Assembly: GCF_024756255.1 (NCBI RefSeq)
Contig: NZ_JANUHB010000002.1
Coordinates: forward strand, 992,001-1,056,000
Length of the DNA: 64,000 nt
Source: Massilia agilis
Lineage (GTDB): Bacteria; Pseudomonadota; Gammaproteobacteria; Burkholderiales; Burkholderiaceae_D
Direction of reading: 5' to 3'
The notes below the pieces were generated by a model. The model had not been told where the DNA came from. It searched no databases and saw only the letters and a program-made list of their open reading frames with translations. Of this stretch, positions 54,552 through 64,000 are shown one piece after another. The position numbers were made by a program, and so were the translations under genes. Each line of letters starts with the position of its first letter. Position 1 is the stretch's first letter.

Positions 54552-56714
54552 TCAGTGCGCCGGCTCGCTGGCCGGCGCGGCCAGCACCGGGGTCTCGGGC
54601 TTGGCCACCGGCGCCACCTGTGCGGCACGCACGGCGGCCGGCGCGTGCGCCATTTCCGGCGCCTTGATCGCGATCCAGCCCGCGGCCGGCAGCAAGGGCA
54701 CCAGCAGCAACGCGACGATGTTGATGATCTTGATGAGCGGGTTCACCGCCGGACCGGCCGTATCCTTGTACGGATCGCCCACGGTGTCGCCGGTCACGGC
54801 CGCCTTGTGCGACTCGGAACCCTTGCCGCCATAGTTACCGTCCTCGATGTACTTCTTCGCGTTATCCCACGCGCCGCCGCCCGTGGTCATCGAGATCGCA
54901 ACGAACAGGCCGGTGATGATCGTGCCCATCAAGAGCCCGCCCAGCGCGGCCGGCCCGAGCAACATGCCGACCAGAATCGGCACCGCGACCGGCAGCAGCG
55001 ACGGCAGCACCATTTCCTTGATGGCCGAAGCGGTCAGCATGTCCACCGCCTTGTCGTATTCAGGCTTGCCGGTGCCGGCCATGATGCCGATGATCTCCTT
55101 GAACTGGCGGCGCACCTCGATCACCACGGCGCCCGCCGCGCGGCCCACCGCTTCCATCGCCAGCGCGCCGAACAGGTAGGGGATCAGGCCGCCGATGAAC
55201 AGGCCCACGATCACCATCGGGTTGGACAGCTCGAACACGATGGTCTTGCCGGTCGACTCGAGCGCGTGGGTGTAGTCGGCAAACAGCACCAGCGCGGCCA
55301 GGCCCGCCGAGCCGATCGCATAACCCTTGGTGACGGCCTTGGTGGTGTTGCCCACGGCGTCGAGCGGGTCGGTGATGGCGCGCACGGACTCCGGCATGCC
55401 GCTCATCTCGGCAATGCCGCCGGCGTTGTCGGTGATCGGCCCGTAGGCGTCGAGCGCGACGATGATGCCGGCCATCGACAGCATCGAGGTGGCGGCCACG
55501 GCAATGCCGTACAGCTCGCCCAGCTGGTAGGCCAGCAGGATCGCGGCGCACACCACCAGCACCGGGTAGGCGGTGGACTTCATCGACACGCCCAGGCCGG
55601 CGATGATGTTGGTGCCGTGGCCGGTGGTCGAGGCCTCGGCAATGTGGCGCACCGGCTTGAAGTCGGTCCCGGTGTAGTACTCGGTGATGTACACCATGAG
55701 GCCGGTCAGCACGATGCCGACCACCGCGCAGCCCATCATGCGCATGCGCATGGCTTCGTCCTGCCACAGCATCCAGGTGACGACCGCAAAGCCGATCAGG
55801 GACAGGCCGGCGGCCCACCACAGCCCGGTGTACAGCGCCGACATGATCTTTTTGCCCGGCTTGGCCTTGACCATCGAGCAGCCGACGATCGAGCCGAGGA
55901 TCGACACCGCGCCCAGCAGCATCGGGTACAGGACCGCCTCGCTGGAGGCGCCGGTGACCATCAGCGCGCCCAGCAGCATGGTGGCGATCAGCGTGACCAC
56001 GTAGGTCTCGAACAGGTCGGCCGCCATGCCGGCGCAGTCGCCCACGTTGTCGCCCACGTTGTCGGCGATCACGGCCGGGTTGCGCGGGTCATCCTCGGGA
56101 ATGCCGGCCTCCACCTTGCCGACCAGGTCGGCGCCAACGTCGGCGCCCTTGGTGAAGATGCCGCCGCCCAGGCGGGCGAAAATGGAAATGAGGGACGCGC
56201 CGAAGGCCAGGCCGACCAGCGGCTTGATCACGTCATGGCGGGTCACGTTGGGGTCGGTGGCCTGCGCGGTCAGCATCCAGTAAAACAGCGTCACGCCCAG
56301 CAGGCCCAGGCCGACCACCAGCATGCCGGTGATCGCGCCGCCCTTGAACGCGACGTCGAGCGCCTCGTTCATGCCCTTGGAGGCGGCCTGCGCGGTGCGC
56401 ACGTTGGCGCGCACCGACACGTTCATGCCGATGAAGCCGCAGGCGCCTGAGAGCACGGCGCCGATGAAGAAGCCGAGCGCGGTCTGGCCGCCCAGCAGCG
56501 CATAGATCGCCACCAGCAGCACCACGCCAACGATGCCGATGGTGCGGTACTGGCGCGCCAGGTAGGCCGAAGCGCCTTCCTGGATCGCCTGCGAGATTTC
56601 CTGCATGCGGGCGTTGCCGCCGTCCTGACGCAGGATCCAGCTGCGCGACCACAGACCATAAAGCACCGCGATGACGCCACAAGCAACCGCAAAACCTAAA
56701 AGATTTGCTGCCAT
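54552..56714 (-). CDS. hppA: K+-insensitive proton-pumping pyrophosphatase
   Basis: A 720-residue membrane pump using pyrophosphate to move protons, with about 16 helices. The active-site stretch [22 protein letters not shown] and [19 protein letters not shown] is present, with [10 protein letters not shown] and [13 protein letters not shown]. Position 459 is Lys in [15 protein letters not shown], with Thr three residues on, which marks the K+-independent class (Ala at this site marks K+-dependent). Start ATG 56714 with a conserved N-terminus. It converges on three repeat copies. Confidence 0.95.
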   Translation of the reverse strand: MAANLLGFAVACGVIAVLYGLWSRSWILRQDGGNARMQEISQAIQEGASAYLARQYRTIGIVGVVLLVAIYALLGGQTALGFFIGAVLSGACGFIGMNVSVRANVRTAQAASKGMNEALDVAFKGGAITGMLVVGLGLLGVTLFYWMLTAQATDPNVTRHDVIKPLVGLAFGASLISIFARLGGGIFTKGADVGADLVGKVEAGIPEDDPRNPAVIADNVGDNVGDCAGMAADLFETYVVTLIATMLLGALMVTGASSEAVLYPMLLGAVSILGSIVGCSMVKAKPGKKIMSALYTGLWWAAGLSLIGFAVVTWMLWQDEAMRMRMMGCAVVGIVLTGLMVYITEYYTGTDFKPVRHIAEASTTGHGTNIIAGLGVSMKSTAYPVLVVCAAILLAYQLGELYGIAVAATSMLSMAGIIVALDAYGPITDNAGGIAEMSGMPESVRAITDPLDAVGNTTKAVTKGYAIGSAGLAALVLFADYTHALESTGKTIVFELSNPMVIVGLFIGGLIPYLFGALAMEAVGRAAGAVVIEVRRQFKEIIGIMAGTGKPEYDKAVDMLTASAIKEMVLPSLLPVAVPILVGMLLGPAALGGLLMGTIITGLFVAISMTTGGGAWDNAKKYIEDGNYGGKGSESHKAAVTGDTVGDPYKDTAGPAVNPLIKIINIVALLLVPLLPAAGWIAIKAPEMAHAPAAVRAAQVAPVAKPETPVLAAPASEPAH

Positions 56715-56867
56715 TTCGTCCCCTTAGTTCTTTTATCAAGTAACACAAACACACACTTCGACAGACCGCTGCCTCTCGTTCCAGGACCGGCGGCCAACCT
56801 TACTGCGTACTGCAACACTTTGATGTCAAAACACTGGTGCGACGGATGGCTGCGGCGTCATCCGGAC

Positions 56868-56896
56868 AAAAAAAAGCGGACAGGCTGTCCGCTTTT
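56868..56896 (-). terminator. Rho-independent terminator of adk
   Basis: An 11-bp stem AAAAGCGGACA (56872-56882) and TGTCCGCTTTT (56886-56896) with a GGC loop. On the minus strand it is followed by a run of T residues (plus-strand A run 56868-56875), six bases after the adk stop. Confidence 0.85.
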
Positions 56897-56902
56897 ATTC
56901 GC

Positions 56903-57589
<687 letters not shown>

Positions 57590-57735
57590 TTAGCTTGTCG
57601 CCGCACGGGCGTGATGCATATTTGAATACTTGATACGAAACTTACCACAAAAGTCAGCGAATGAGCACTAGACCACGGTCGGGCATTTTTACTTTTGAGA
57701 TGCCGCAGGCGTGCTCGAATGTGACTGGAAGTGGC

Positions 57736-58488
57736 TCAGGATGCAAACTGCAGCCGTACCCGCGCCAGGTCCTCCGGCGTGTCCACCCCGGCCGGCGGGG
57801 CGCTCGCGGTCACGTGCACTGCAATCGGGTAGCCGTGCCAGAGCACGCGCAGCTGTTCGAGTGCCTCGATGCGCTCCAGCGGAGCGGGTTCGAGTTTTGG
57901 GTAGGCCTGCAAAAAAGCGTTGCTGTACGCATACAGTCCGATGTGGCGCAGCGGCGCGTAGCCGGGCGGCAGCGCCTCGCGGCTGGCGGCAAAACCGTCG
58001 CGGTGCCAGGGGATGGTGGCGCGCGAGAAGTACAGCGCACGGCCGGCCTTGTCCAGGACCACCTTGACCACGTTCGGGTTGAACACGTCGGCCACGTCGA
58101 TGATCGGGTGGGCGCAGGTGGCCATCGGCACGTCGGCCGAAATGCGCGCGGCGCAGGCGGCCAGGAGGCCCGGGTCGATCAGCGGCTCGTCGCCCTGCAG
58201 GTTGACCACCACCGCGTCGGGCGCAAGCCCGATTTTCGCGGCCACCTCGGCGATGCGGTCGCTGCCGGATTCGTGGTCAGCCCGCGTCATGCAGGCTTGA
58301 ACGCCATGCGCCTCGCATGCGGCCAGGATGTCGGCATGGTCGGTGGCCACGATGACGCGCGCGGCGCCGGAATCGCGTGCGCGTTCGGCCACGCGCACCA
58401 CCATCGGTTTGCCGCCAAGATCCGCCAGCGGCTTGTTCGGCAGCCGGGTCGAGGCCAGGCGCGCCGGGATGATGACGGTGAAACTCAT
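57736..58488 (-). CDS. kdsB: 3-deoxy-manno-octulosonate cytidylyltransferase
   Basis: A 250-residue enzyme making CMP-Kdo for lipopolysaccharide. [19 protein letters not shown] is the nucleotide-binding entry; [13 protein letters not shown] [13 protein letters not shown], then [13 protein letters not shown] and [12 protein letters not shown] are KdsB signatures. It starts at ATG 58488, overlapping the Trm112-like gene as ATGA. It lies with lpxK in a lipid A/Kdo operon. Confidence 0.95.
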   Translation of the reverse strand: MSFTVIIPARLASTRLPNKPLADLGGKPMVVRVAERARDSGAARVIVATDHADILAACEAHGVQACMTRADHESGSDRIAEVAAKIGLAPDAVVVNLQGDEPLIDPGLLAACAARISADVPMATCAHPIIDVADVFNPNVVKVVLDKAGRALYFSRATIPWHRDGFAASREALPPGYAPLRHIGLYAYSNAFLQAYPKLEPAPLERIEALEQLRVLWHGYPIAVHVTASAPPAGVDTPEDLARVRLQFAS

Positions 58489-58655
58489 TGCGGCTCGACC
58501 CGCCTTGCCTGGTCGGCCCACATGATCGGAATGCCGTCGCGGATCGGATAGGCCAGGCGGTCGGCGCGGCAGATCAGCTCTTGCGCCTTTTTGTCGTATT
58601 CGAGCGGTCCCTTGCACAGCGGGCAGACCAGGATATCAAGCAGTCGGGCATCCAC
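58485..58655 (-). CDS. Trm112-family small zinc-ribbon-like protein
   Basis: A 56-residue protein with [19 protein letters not shown] and [20 protein letters not shown], the Trm112/UPF0434 pattern with a CxxC pair. In bacteria it lies between lpxK and kdsB; its role is unknown, possibly a partner of a methyltransferase. The GTG at 58655 with GGAG seven bases before is the best start; it overlaps lpxK by 20 bp and kdsB by 4. Confidence 0.92.
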   Translation of the reverse strand: MDARLLDILVCPLCKGPLEYDKKAQELICRADRLAYPIRDGIPIMWADQARRVEPQ

Positions 58656-59658
58656 GACATTTCTCCACAATTTGTTCGGCCAGCGCGGCATCGATATGCG
58701 CCGCCACCGGCACGACCCACAGGCGCGGGTCGTTCTTCAGGTTTTCAATCTGCCCACATTTTACTGCATCCTTCTCGGTGATCAGGATGACATCGGCCTG
58801 CACGCGATCGAAAGGCGCATCGCGAAAGTCGTGATGGTCGGGCAGCGGCAGTTCAATGATGGCCAGGCCCGCCGCGCGCAGCATGGCAAAGAAGCGGCCA
58901 GGGTTGCCGATGCCGGCGGCGGCAACGATGCGTTTGCCGGACAGATGGGCAAGCGGCACGCGCTGCGCGGGGTTGGACAGCTGCTCGGCGTATTCCCCCA
59001 CCAGCCGCATGCGATGCGGCGCGCCGCCGATGGCGTTTGCCAGCTGCGGCGTGATCTCGGGCGCATTCACGACCGTGAAATCGCGGCGGCGGGTGCGCGG
59101 CTCGCGCAAGGGTCCGGCGGGCAGCAGCCAGCCGTTGCCCACGCCGCGGCCGTCGAACAGCACGATCTCGATGTCGCGCGCAAGCGCATAGTGCTGCAGG
59201 CCGTCGTCGGCAACGAGGATGTCCACCTCCGGGTGCGCGGCCAGCAGGGTCCTGCCGGCCTGCCCGCGCGCACGGCCCACCACGACCGGGCACTTTGCGC
59301 GGCGCGCGATCAGGAGCGGCTCGTCGCCGGCCTGGCTGGCGTCCGACTGCGCCGTGACTTCGCGCGCGTGTTCGCCACTACTGCCATGGCCGCGCGAAAT
59401 GACGCCGGGCGTAAAGCCGGCGGCGCGCAGCGTTTCGACCAGCCAGATGGTGAGCGGGGTCTTGCCGGTACCGCCGATGAAGATGTTGCCGACCACGATG
59501 ACCGGCACCGGCAGGCGCTCGGATTTGAACAGGCCCGCGCGGTACAGGCCCGCGCGCGTTGCGGCGATGGCGCCGAACAGCTGCGAGACGGGCCACAGCG
59601 CGCAGGCCAGCGGGCCGCGGCGCAGCCAGGCGCGAGTGAGCGTGGATTCAAGCGACAC
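58636..59658 (-). CDS. lpxK: Tetraacyldisaccharide 4'-kinase
   Basis: A 340-residue inner-membrane kinase phosphorylating lipid A precursor. An N-terminal membrane-associating helix ([18 protein letters not shown]) precedes the P-loop [19 protein letters not shown] (about 55). [20 protein letters not shown] and [10 protein letters not shown], with ITEKDAVKC near the end, are LpxK motifs. ATG 59658. A REP pair separates it from exbD, yet the order exbB-exbD-lpxK-Trm112-kdsB is the usual betaproteobacterial one. Confidence 0.95.
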   Translation of the reverse strand: MSLESTLTRAWLRRGPLACALWPVSQLFGAIAATRAGLYRAGLFKSERLPVPVIVVGNIFIGGTGKTPLTIWLVETLRAAGFTPGVISRGHGSSGEHAREVTAQSDASQAGDEPLLIARRAKCPVVVGRARGQAGRTLLAAHPEVDILVADDGLQHYALARDIEIVLFDGRGVGNGWLLPAGPLREPRTRRRDFTVVNAPEITPQLANAIGGAPHRMRLVGEYAEQLSNPAQRVPLAHLSGKRIVAAAGIGNPGRFFAMLRAAGLAIIELPLPDHHDFRDAPFDRVQADVILITEKDAVKCGQIENLKNDPRLWVVPVAAHIDAALAEQIVEKCRGCPTA

Positions 59659-59682
59659 TAACGTTCTCCCGCGCCATCAGCA

Positions 59683-59783
59683 CGTCGTCCCCGCGCAGGC
59701 GGGGACCCATAATGAGCAACCACAATCGCGCAAGCGGCAGGTCCGCACACTCAGCATGGATCCCCGCCTGCGCGGGGACGACG
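59683..59783. repeat. Inverted pair of REP-like elements
   Basis: CGTCGTCCCCGCGCAGGCGG at 59683-59702 and its inverted copy CCGCCTGCGCGGGGACGACG at 59764-59783 flank about 60 bp. Each half also folds on its own (CCCCGC-GCAG-GCGGGG). The same core is at 47886-47905. They form a BIME-like unit between lpxK and exbD. Confidence 0.8.
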
Positions 59784-59808
59784 GTTTTGGGGCTAGTGGC
59801 CAGCACGG

Positions 59809-60264
59809 CTACTGTTTGCTGCCCGTCTGCGCCGCAAACGTCAGCTTGTCGTAGCCGGCAACGCGGGCCGCCTCCAGCACGTTGATCACCATCTGGTGCA
59901 TTGCGAACTGGTCGGCGTTGACGATGACCACCGGGCTTTGCGCCGGCTGCGCCAGCGGCTTGCCATCCGGGCCGGTCGCCGCCGCGTGCTTCAGGTCCTC
60001 GGCCAGTCCCTGCACGCTGTGGAAGGACACCGGCACGCCGTTGACGGTGTAGTTGCCCTTGGCGTCCACGGTCACGTTGATCTCGAACGGCTTCTCCACC
60101 GCCTTCTCGGCCTCGGCCGTGGGCAGCGTGATCTGCAGCTCGGTGAACTTGCTGTAGGTGGTGGTGACCATCAGGAAGATCAGCACCACCAGCAGCACGT
60201 CGATGAACGGGATCAGGTTGATCTCGGGGTCCTCGCGCTTGCGGCCCCGGCGAAAGTCCATCAT
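59809..60264 (-). CDS. exbD: ExbD/TolR family transport energiser
   Basis: A 151-residue inner-membrane protein. One N-terminal helix (INLIPFIDVLLVVLIFLMV, about 15-35) carries the essential aspartate in FIDVLLV. The periplasmic ELQITLPTA and VIVNADQFAMHQMVINVLE segments follow. With ExbB it feeds proton-motive force to TonB receptors, such as the OprC-like receptor here. It overlaps exbB as ATGA (60261-60264). Confidence 0.93.
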   Translation of the reverse strand: MMDFRRGRKREDPEINLIPFIDVLLVVLIFLMVTTTYSKFTELQITLPTAEAEKAVEKPFEINVTVDAKGNYTVNGVPVSFHSVQGLAEDLKHAAATGPDGKPLAQPAQSPVVIVNADQFAMHQMVINVLEAARVAGYDKLTFAAQTGSKQ

Positions 60265-60866
60265 TTGCGGGCACCGTGCACGACATCGACGAACTTCACC
60301 GCCTGCAGCTCCATGTCCATGATGAAGGTGTCCACCAGCGCGCGGAAGTGACGGTAGAACACCAGCGCCGGCATGGCGATCGCCAGGCCAAAGCCGGTGT
60401 TGTACAGCGCCACCGAAATGCCGTGCGCCAGCTGGGCCGGGTTGGTGCCGGTCGCGTTCTGGGCGCCGAAGATCTCGATCATGCCGACCACCGTGCCGAA
60501 CAGGCCCATCAGCGGTGCGAGCGAGGCGATCGTGCCCAGCGTGGTGAGGAAGCGCTCGAGCATGTGCGCCACGCCCCTGCCCGCTTCCTCGATCGATTCC
60601 TTCATCACCTCGCGCGGCGCATCGACGTTGCGCAGCGCCGCTGCCAGTACGGTGCCCAGCGGAGAGTTCTGCTCCAGGCGCTGCACCACCTCGGGCGTGA
60701 CCTTGCCGTTGTGATAAACGCGGATCACTTCATCGAGGAGCGCGCGCGGCAGGATCTTTTCGCGGCGCAGGTAGATCAGGCGCTCGATGATCAGCGCCAG
60801 TGCAACGATCGAGGCAATCAACAACAGCCAGATGGGCCAGCCTGCGGCTTGGAGAATGGCGAGCAA
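60261..60866 (-). CDS. exbB: ExbB/MotA/TolQ family proton channel
   Basis: A 201-residue protein with three helices (PIWLLLIASIVALALIIERL, about 10-30; LGTIASLAPLMGLFGTVVGM; GFGLAIAMPALVFY). It forms the proton channel with ExbD. The start is a TTG at 60866 with AGGAG six bases upstream (CAGGAGTTCGTT-TTG); no ATG gives a sensible N-terminus, and the extended frame to 60983 is leader sequence holding a DnaA-box repeat. The first DnaA-like repeat unit lies about 75-100 bp upstream of this start. Confidence 0.9.
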   Translation of the reverse strand: MLAILQAAGWPIWLLLIASIVALALIIERLIYLRREKILPRALLDEVIRVYHNGKVTPEVVQRLEQNSPLGTVLAAALRNVDAPREVMKESIEEAGRGVAHMLERFLTTLGTIASLAPLMGLFGTVVGMIEIFGAQNATGTNPAQLAHGISVALYNTGFGLAIAMPALVFYRHFRALVDTFIMDMELQAVKFVDVVHGARK

Positions 60867-60940
60867 AACGAACTCCTGAGGGGTAAAAAATCCAATTCGG
60901 CAATGTAACGTGTTGCCCGCGCGGGGGCAAGACCAGTTCT

Positions 60941-61911
60941 GCACATCTTTTGTGGATAAGACTGTGACCAAGAACGGTGCCATGCGCCAAGCATATTGAT
61001 TCTTAAAGGAAAATTTTGCCTGCTCGAAATGCGGGCAGGGTCTGGAACGGGAAACGGAACATGCGCCTTGGCCCGCGCCGGAGTGTTCGCCCGGGCTTTT
61101 CGGTGCGCCAGCGGGGATCAGGAGTTGTCAGTTGCAAACAACTTCTGTGGATAATGTTGTGAGCAAGGATGTCCGCACAATTGCATCCCCTTGATTTATC
61201 ACGAAAATTCCTTCGCGCCCAAAAATATGGCAGGATTTTTTGTTTCACTTGGGCAATTTCCAGTCCCCAGGTTTCTCACAAATTTTGTGGACAAGATTGT
61301 GAGCAAGGCCCCGCGCACGATTCCAAGCTGTTGATTTTTCGCAAGAAATTCATCGAGCTGAAATTTGTGGCAGCATGGCTGGCTGAGCGTTTTCCACCAA
61401 AACCCCGGCTTTCTCACAATTTTTGTGGAAAAGACTGTGAGCAAGGACATTGAGCAGCATCAAAGTGTCTGATTCCAAAAGGAAAAACACCCGCGCTCAA
61501 AATTTGGGCAAACGGCAGTTTTCCGCAACTCCCTGCCTTCCCCGCCCCCTTTTCTGGCCATATCCGAGCTGTTTTTCAAGGCAACTTGGATAACTCATCC
61601 CGGTTTTCACACATTCTGTGGAAAAGGATGTGAGCAAGGATTAAGTTCGCGTGACAAGACTTTGATTTGAAATGAAAAAGTAGTGCAGGCCCAAATTTTA
61701 GGCACGGCCCTGGCTAGCTCGCACCAACACGGCGGCGCGGCATCTGTGGACCCTGCCGCGCGAAAGCGGCGGCGGGCCTGCGCTGCATTCCCCCTGTACA
61801 GACAGGGCTTTTGCACATCTTTTGTGGACAAGATTGTGAGCAACAACCGATGCGCCAGGGCAAGCCATTGATTCCGTTAAGAAATTTCTCCATGCCCCGT
61901 TTTTAGGCACC
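60941..61911 (+). repeat. Array of six DnaA-box-bearing repeats of about 90 bp
   Basis: A gene-free kilobase between exbB and a pirin gene holds six direct imperfect repeats. Each begins with TTNTGTGGANAAGANTGTGAGCAAGGA (TGTGG at 60951, 61146, 61286, 61424, 61617 and 61823), then about 20 bp of variable DNA, TTGATTY, and an AT-rich end like GCGCCCAAAATTTGGGCA. Spacings are 195, 140, 138, 193 and 206 bp. The cores contain TGTGGATAA (units 1 and 2, identical to the DnaA box TTATCCACA reversed) or one-base variants (TGTGGACAA, TGTGGAAAA), all in the same orientation. Several lie between CTCACA and TGTGAG arms. The array may bind or titrate DnaA, or be another regulatory site; origin activity is not shown. 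Confidence 0.75.
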
Positions 61912-61941
61912 CCGCATGAAGCTGCCCACGTTTTGCGCAAA

Positions 61942-62856
61942 TCAGGGGTAACGCACCGGCCGGCCGACCGTCTCCGGTAACGGAATGAATTCGGTCTCGC
62001 CCGGCACCGACGGAAAGGCCATCTTGCGCCAATCCTCGCGCGCCTGTTCGATGCGCTCCTCGGAACTGGCGACGAAGTTCCAGGACAGGTAGCGCGGGCC
62101 ATCCATCGGTTCGCCGCCCAGCAGCATGACCCGTGCAGGCTTTCCGCCATGCGCGGCCAGCGTGACCGCGGCTTTCGGCTTGAGCACCAGCAGCTGCCCT
62201 GCCGCGAACACGCCGTCGCGGCCCAGGTCGAGTTCGCCCTCGACCACGTACAGCGCCTGCTCGCTGTATTCGGCCGGCATGGCGATGCGCGCGCCCGGCT
62301 GCAGGTTCAGGTCCACGTAGAACATGTCCGACAGCGTCGGCACCGGCGAGCGCTGCCCAAAAAAGCTGCCGGCAACGATGCGCGCGCTGGCGCCCTCGCC
62401 TTCGACCAGCGGCAACTCGTGCGCGCCGGTGTGCGAAAACGTGGGAGCGGTTTCCTCGTGCTGGCGCGGCAACGCCACCCAGCACTGCAGGCCGAACAGC
62501 GACGAGCCGGCCCCGCGCAGCTCCTGCCCGGTGCGTTCGGAATGGACGATGCCGCGCCCGGCCGTCATCCAGTTCACTTCGCCGGGGCGGATCGGCTGCA
62601 CGCTGCCCAGGCTGTCGCGGTGCAGGATCTCGCCCTCGAACAGGTAGGTGACGGTCGCCAGGCAGATATGCGGGTGCGGACGCACGTCCAGGCCGCGGCC
62701 GGGCTGGAACACGTGCGGCCCCATCTGGTCGAGGAAGACGAACGGCCCCACCATGCGCTTGTCGCGGCTGGGCAAGGCGCGCCGCACCTTGAACTGGTCG
62801 CCCAGGTCGTGCACCGGCGGCACCACCACCACCTCGAGTGCGCTTTCATTGTCCAT
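61942..62856 (-). CDS. Pirin family protein
   Basis: A 304-residue bicupin. The N-terminal cupin has [34 protein letters not shown], with HPH and a later His forming a metal site, and [20 protein letters not shown]. The C-terminal cupin has [22 protein letters not shown]. Pirins act as quercetin dioxygenase-like enzymes or transcription cofactors; the actual role here is unknown. ATG 62856, preceded by GGAGG. The 228-bp gap to the next gene (62857-63084) shows nothing else. Confidence 0.92.
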   Translation of the reverse strand: MDNESALEVVVVPPVHDLGDQFKVRRALPSRDKRMVGPFVFLDQMGPHVFQPGRGLDVRPHPHICLATVTYLFEGEILHRDSLGSVQPIRPGEVNWMTAGRGIVHSERTGQELRGAGSSLFGLQCWVALPRQHEETAPTFSHTGAHELPLVEGEGASARIVAGSFFGQRSPVPTLSDMFYVDLNLQPGARIAMPAEYSEQALYVVEGELDLGRDGVFAAGQLLVLKPKAAVTLAAHGGKPARVMLLGGEPMDGPRYLSWNFVASSEERIEQAREDWRKMAFPSVPGETEFIPLPETVGRPVRYP

Positions 62857-63084
62857 CTTCCCCTCCTCCCTGTTGTGATGCAGCGGCGAAAGGCCGCCGG
62901 TTTATTCGTGTACTCATATTACCGAAATGCGGCGCCGAACATGAACTGGTGGATCGCGGGCTGCGTGAACCATCCCCCTGCCGGAAAGTGCCCCGCTGAC
63001 GATTGGTCGAGCTCAAACGGCCGCGCTGGTGCGCTTCGCATCATCGGACGGGCTTTGTCCAGTGATGTTGCGATAGGAGGAAAT

Positions 63085-64000
63085 ATGAACAAGCTCAGCA
63101 CATCCTTGGCCTGCGCCGCGAGCGCACTGGCCCTGTCAGCTGCTCCGTCGGTCCTTGCGAGCGACTTTTACCAGCAGCGCAACCTGGTGTCCGACAGCCC
63201 GGCGGTCCGCGCCGAGCACCGCGACCCCAATTTGGTCAACGCCTGGGGCCTGGCCTTCAATCCGTACGCCGTCGCGTGGGTGGCCGACAACGGGAAGGGC
63301 GTCGCCACGCTCTACGATGGCACGGGCAGGCCACAGAACCTGGTGGTGACCATTCCCGGCGTCGGCGGCAAGCCTGGCAACCCGACCGGAACCGTGTTCT
63401 ACGGCGGGCCCGGCTTCGTGGTCAAGAAAGGCAACGCCTCGGCCCCCAGCCGCTTCCTGTTCGCCAGCGAAGATGGCGGGATTGCGGGCTGGGCGCCCAG
63501 CGTCGAGCGCACCAGCGCGATCCGGGTCATCGACAACAGCGCCTCGCATGCGATCTACAAGGGTATCGCGCTCAGCGGCACCGGGCGCGGGACCGTGCTG
63601 TACGCCACCGATTTCCACAACGGGAAGATCGACGTGTTCGACGCCAACTTCGCGCGCGTCACGCTGCCCGGCCAGCCATTTCGCGATCCCAACTTGCCGG
63701 CCGGCTATGGTCCGTTCGGGATCCAGTCCATCAACGGCGACCTGTACGTGAGCTATGCCAGGCAGGACCCAAACCGCGAAGATGACGTGAAAGGACCGGG
63801 GTTCGGTTTCGTCAGCGTGTTCGCGCCGGACGGACGCTTCCTGCGCCGGTTCGCGTCGGCCGGGCCGCTCAACGCGCCCTGGGGCATGGCGCTCGCGCCG
63901 GCAAGCTTCGGACGCTTCGGCAGCCGCCTGCTGGTCGGTAACTTTGGCGATGGGCTCATCAACGCCTACGACCTGGCCACCGGCAAATGGCTCGGCCAGC
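63085..64000 (+). CDS. TIGR03118 family secreted protein, cut by window end
   Basis: About 305 residues are visible, open at base 64000. ATG 63085 follows AGGAGGAAAT. A signal peptide (1-25, KLSTSLACAASALALSAAPS) precedes DFYQQRNLVSDSP, then beta-propeller-like repeats (NLVNAWGLAFNPY, WGMALAPASFG, LLVGNFGDGLINAYDL). This matches TIGR03118, a family frequent in bacteria with exosortases and often ending with a PEP-CTERM tail. The C-terminal end that would show such a tail lies outside the window. Confidence 0.85.
   Translation, partial: MNKLSTSLACAASALALSAAPSVLASDFYQQRNLVSDSPAVRAEHRDPNLVNAWGLAFNPYAVAWVADNGKGVATLYDGTGRPQNLVVTIPGVGGKPGNPTGTVFYGGPGFVVKKGNASAPSRFLFASEDGGIAGWAPSVERTSAIRVIDNSASHAIYKGIALSGTGRGTVLYATDFHNGKIDVFDANFARVTLPGQPFRDPNLPAGYGPFGIQSINGDLYVSYARQDPNREDDVKGPGFGFVSVFAPDGRFLRRFASAGPLNAPWGMALAPASFGRFGSRLLVGNFGDGLINAYDLATGKWLGQ

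Noticed and set aside
60941-61911. Calling the repeat array the chromosomal origin of replication
   Set aside because: No dnaA, dnaN or gidA lie near, and there is no skew evidence; DnaA boxes alone are not enough.
60941-61911. CRISPR array or small coding genes in the repeat region
   Set aside because: Repeats are imperfect, about 90 bp, and spaced 138-206 bp; the short minus-strand frames here are merely translations of the repeat (LSTKxVxK-like) and lack ribosome sites.

Overview
The window is GC-rich chromosomal DNA that reads like a betaproteobacterium of the Oxalobacteraceae (Massilia, Telluria or Duganella type). This is inferred from gene content: an exosortase-B/Eps exopolysaccharide locus, a betaproteobacterial exbB-exbD-lpxK-kdsB-adk block, REP-like hairpins and GTAGGGTGGGC inverted repeats. 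No 16S rRNA or other decisive marker is present.

Region 1 (1-18.8 kb, all minus strand) is a nearly continuous exopolysaccharide operon. In transcription order it holds a CPBP/CAAX-type membrane protease, epsL, an undecaprenyl-phosphate sugar transferase, gmd, fcl, epsD, epsE, epsF, epsG, exosortase B (xrtB/epsH), epsI, a Wzy/ligase-like protein, a Wzx-like flippase, two glycosyltransferases and a heparinase II/III-like (DUF4962) secreted enzyme cut by the left edge. Together they make GDP-fucose, start the lipid-linked unit, extend, flip and polymerise it, control its length and export it.

Region 2 (19-22 kb) is housekeeping: a small membrane protein, an Uup-type ABC-F ATPase, a small lipoprotein and tRNA-Arg(CCT).

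Region 3 (22-34.3 kb) is a type VI secretion segment beside the tRNA. It has two PAAR tip proteins, a frameshift-broken effector with a probable orphan immunity protein, a Tle4-like phospholipase with its Tli4 immunity protein, VgrG, and baseplate genes tssG, tssF, tssE and divergent tssK. Sheath, tube, ClpV and membrane-complex genes are absent. The distal part (about 22.1-26.6 kb) looks less GC-rich than its surroundings, which fits horizontal acquisition.

Region 4 (34.3-54.5 kb) is mixed: an S41 peptidase, an OprC-type copper receptor with a small His/Cys-rich protein, an EAL protein, a MarR regulator with a (2-amino)benzoate-CoA ligase-like enzyme, a large one-component-style hybrid kinase translationally coupled to a patatin, a response regulator, gamma-glutamyltransferase, a 3-hydroxyacyl-CoA dehydrogenase under a LiuR-like palindrome, a CoA transferase, a hemerythrin, a DUF1059 protein and a DsbA-like protein.

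Region 5 (54.5-64 kb) holds the proton-pumping pyrophosphatase, adk, kdsB, a Trm112-like protein, lpxK, exbD and exbB. Next comes a gene-free kilobase with six copies of a roughly 90-bp repeat, each carrying a DnaA-box-like core inside a small inverted repeat; this is the most unusual feature of the window. A pirin and a truncated TIGR03118-type secreted protein follow.
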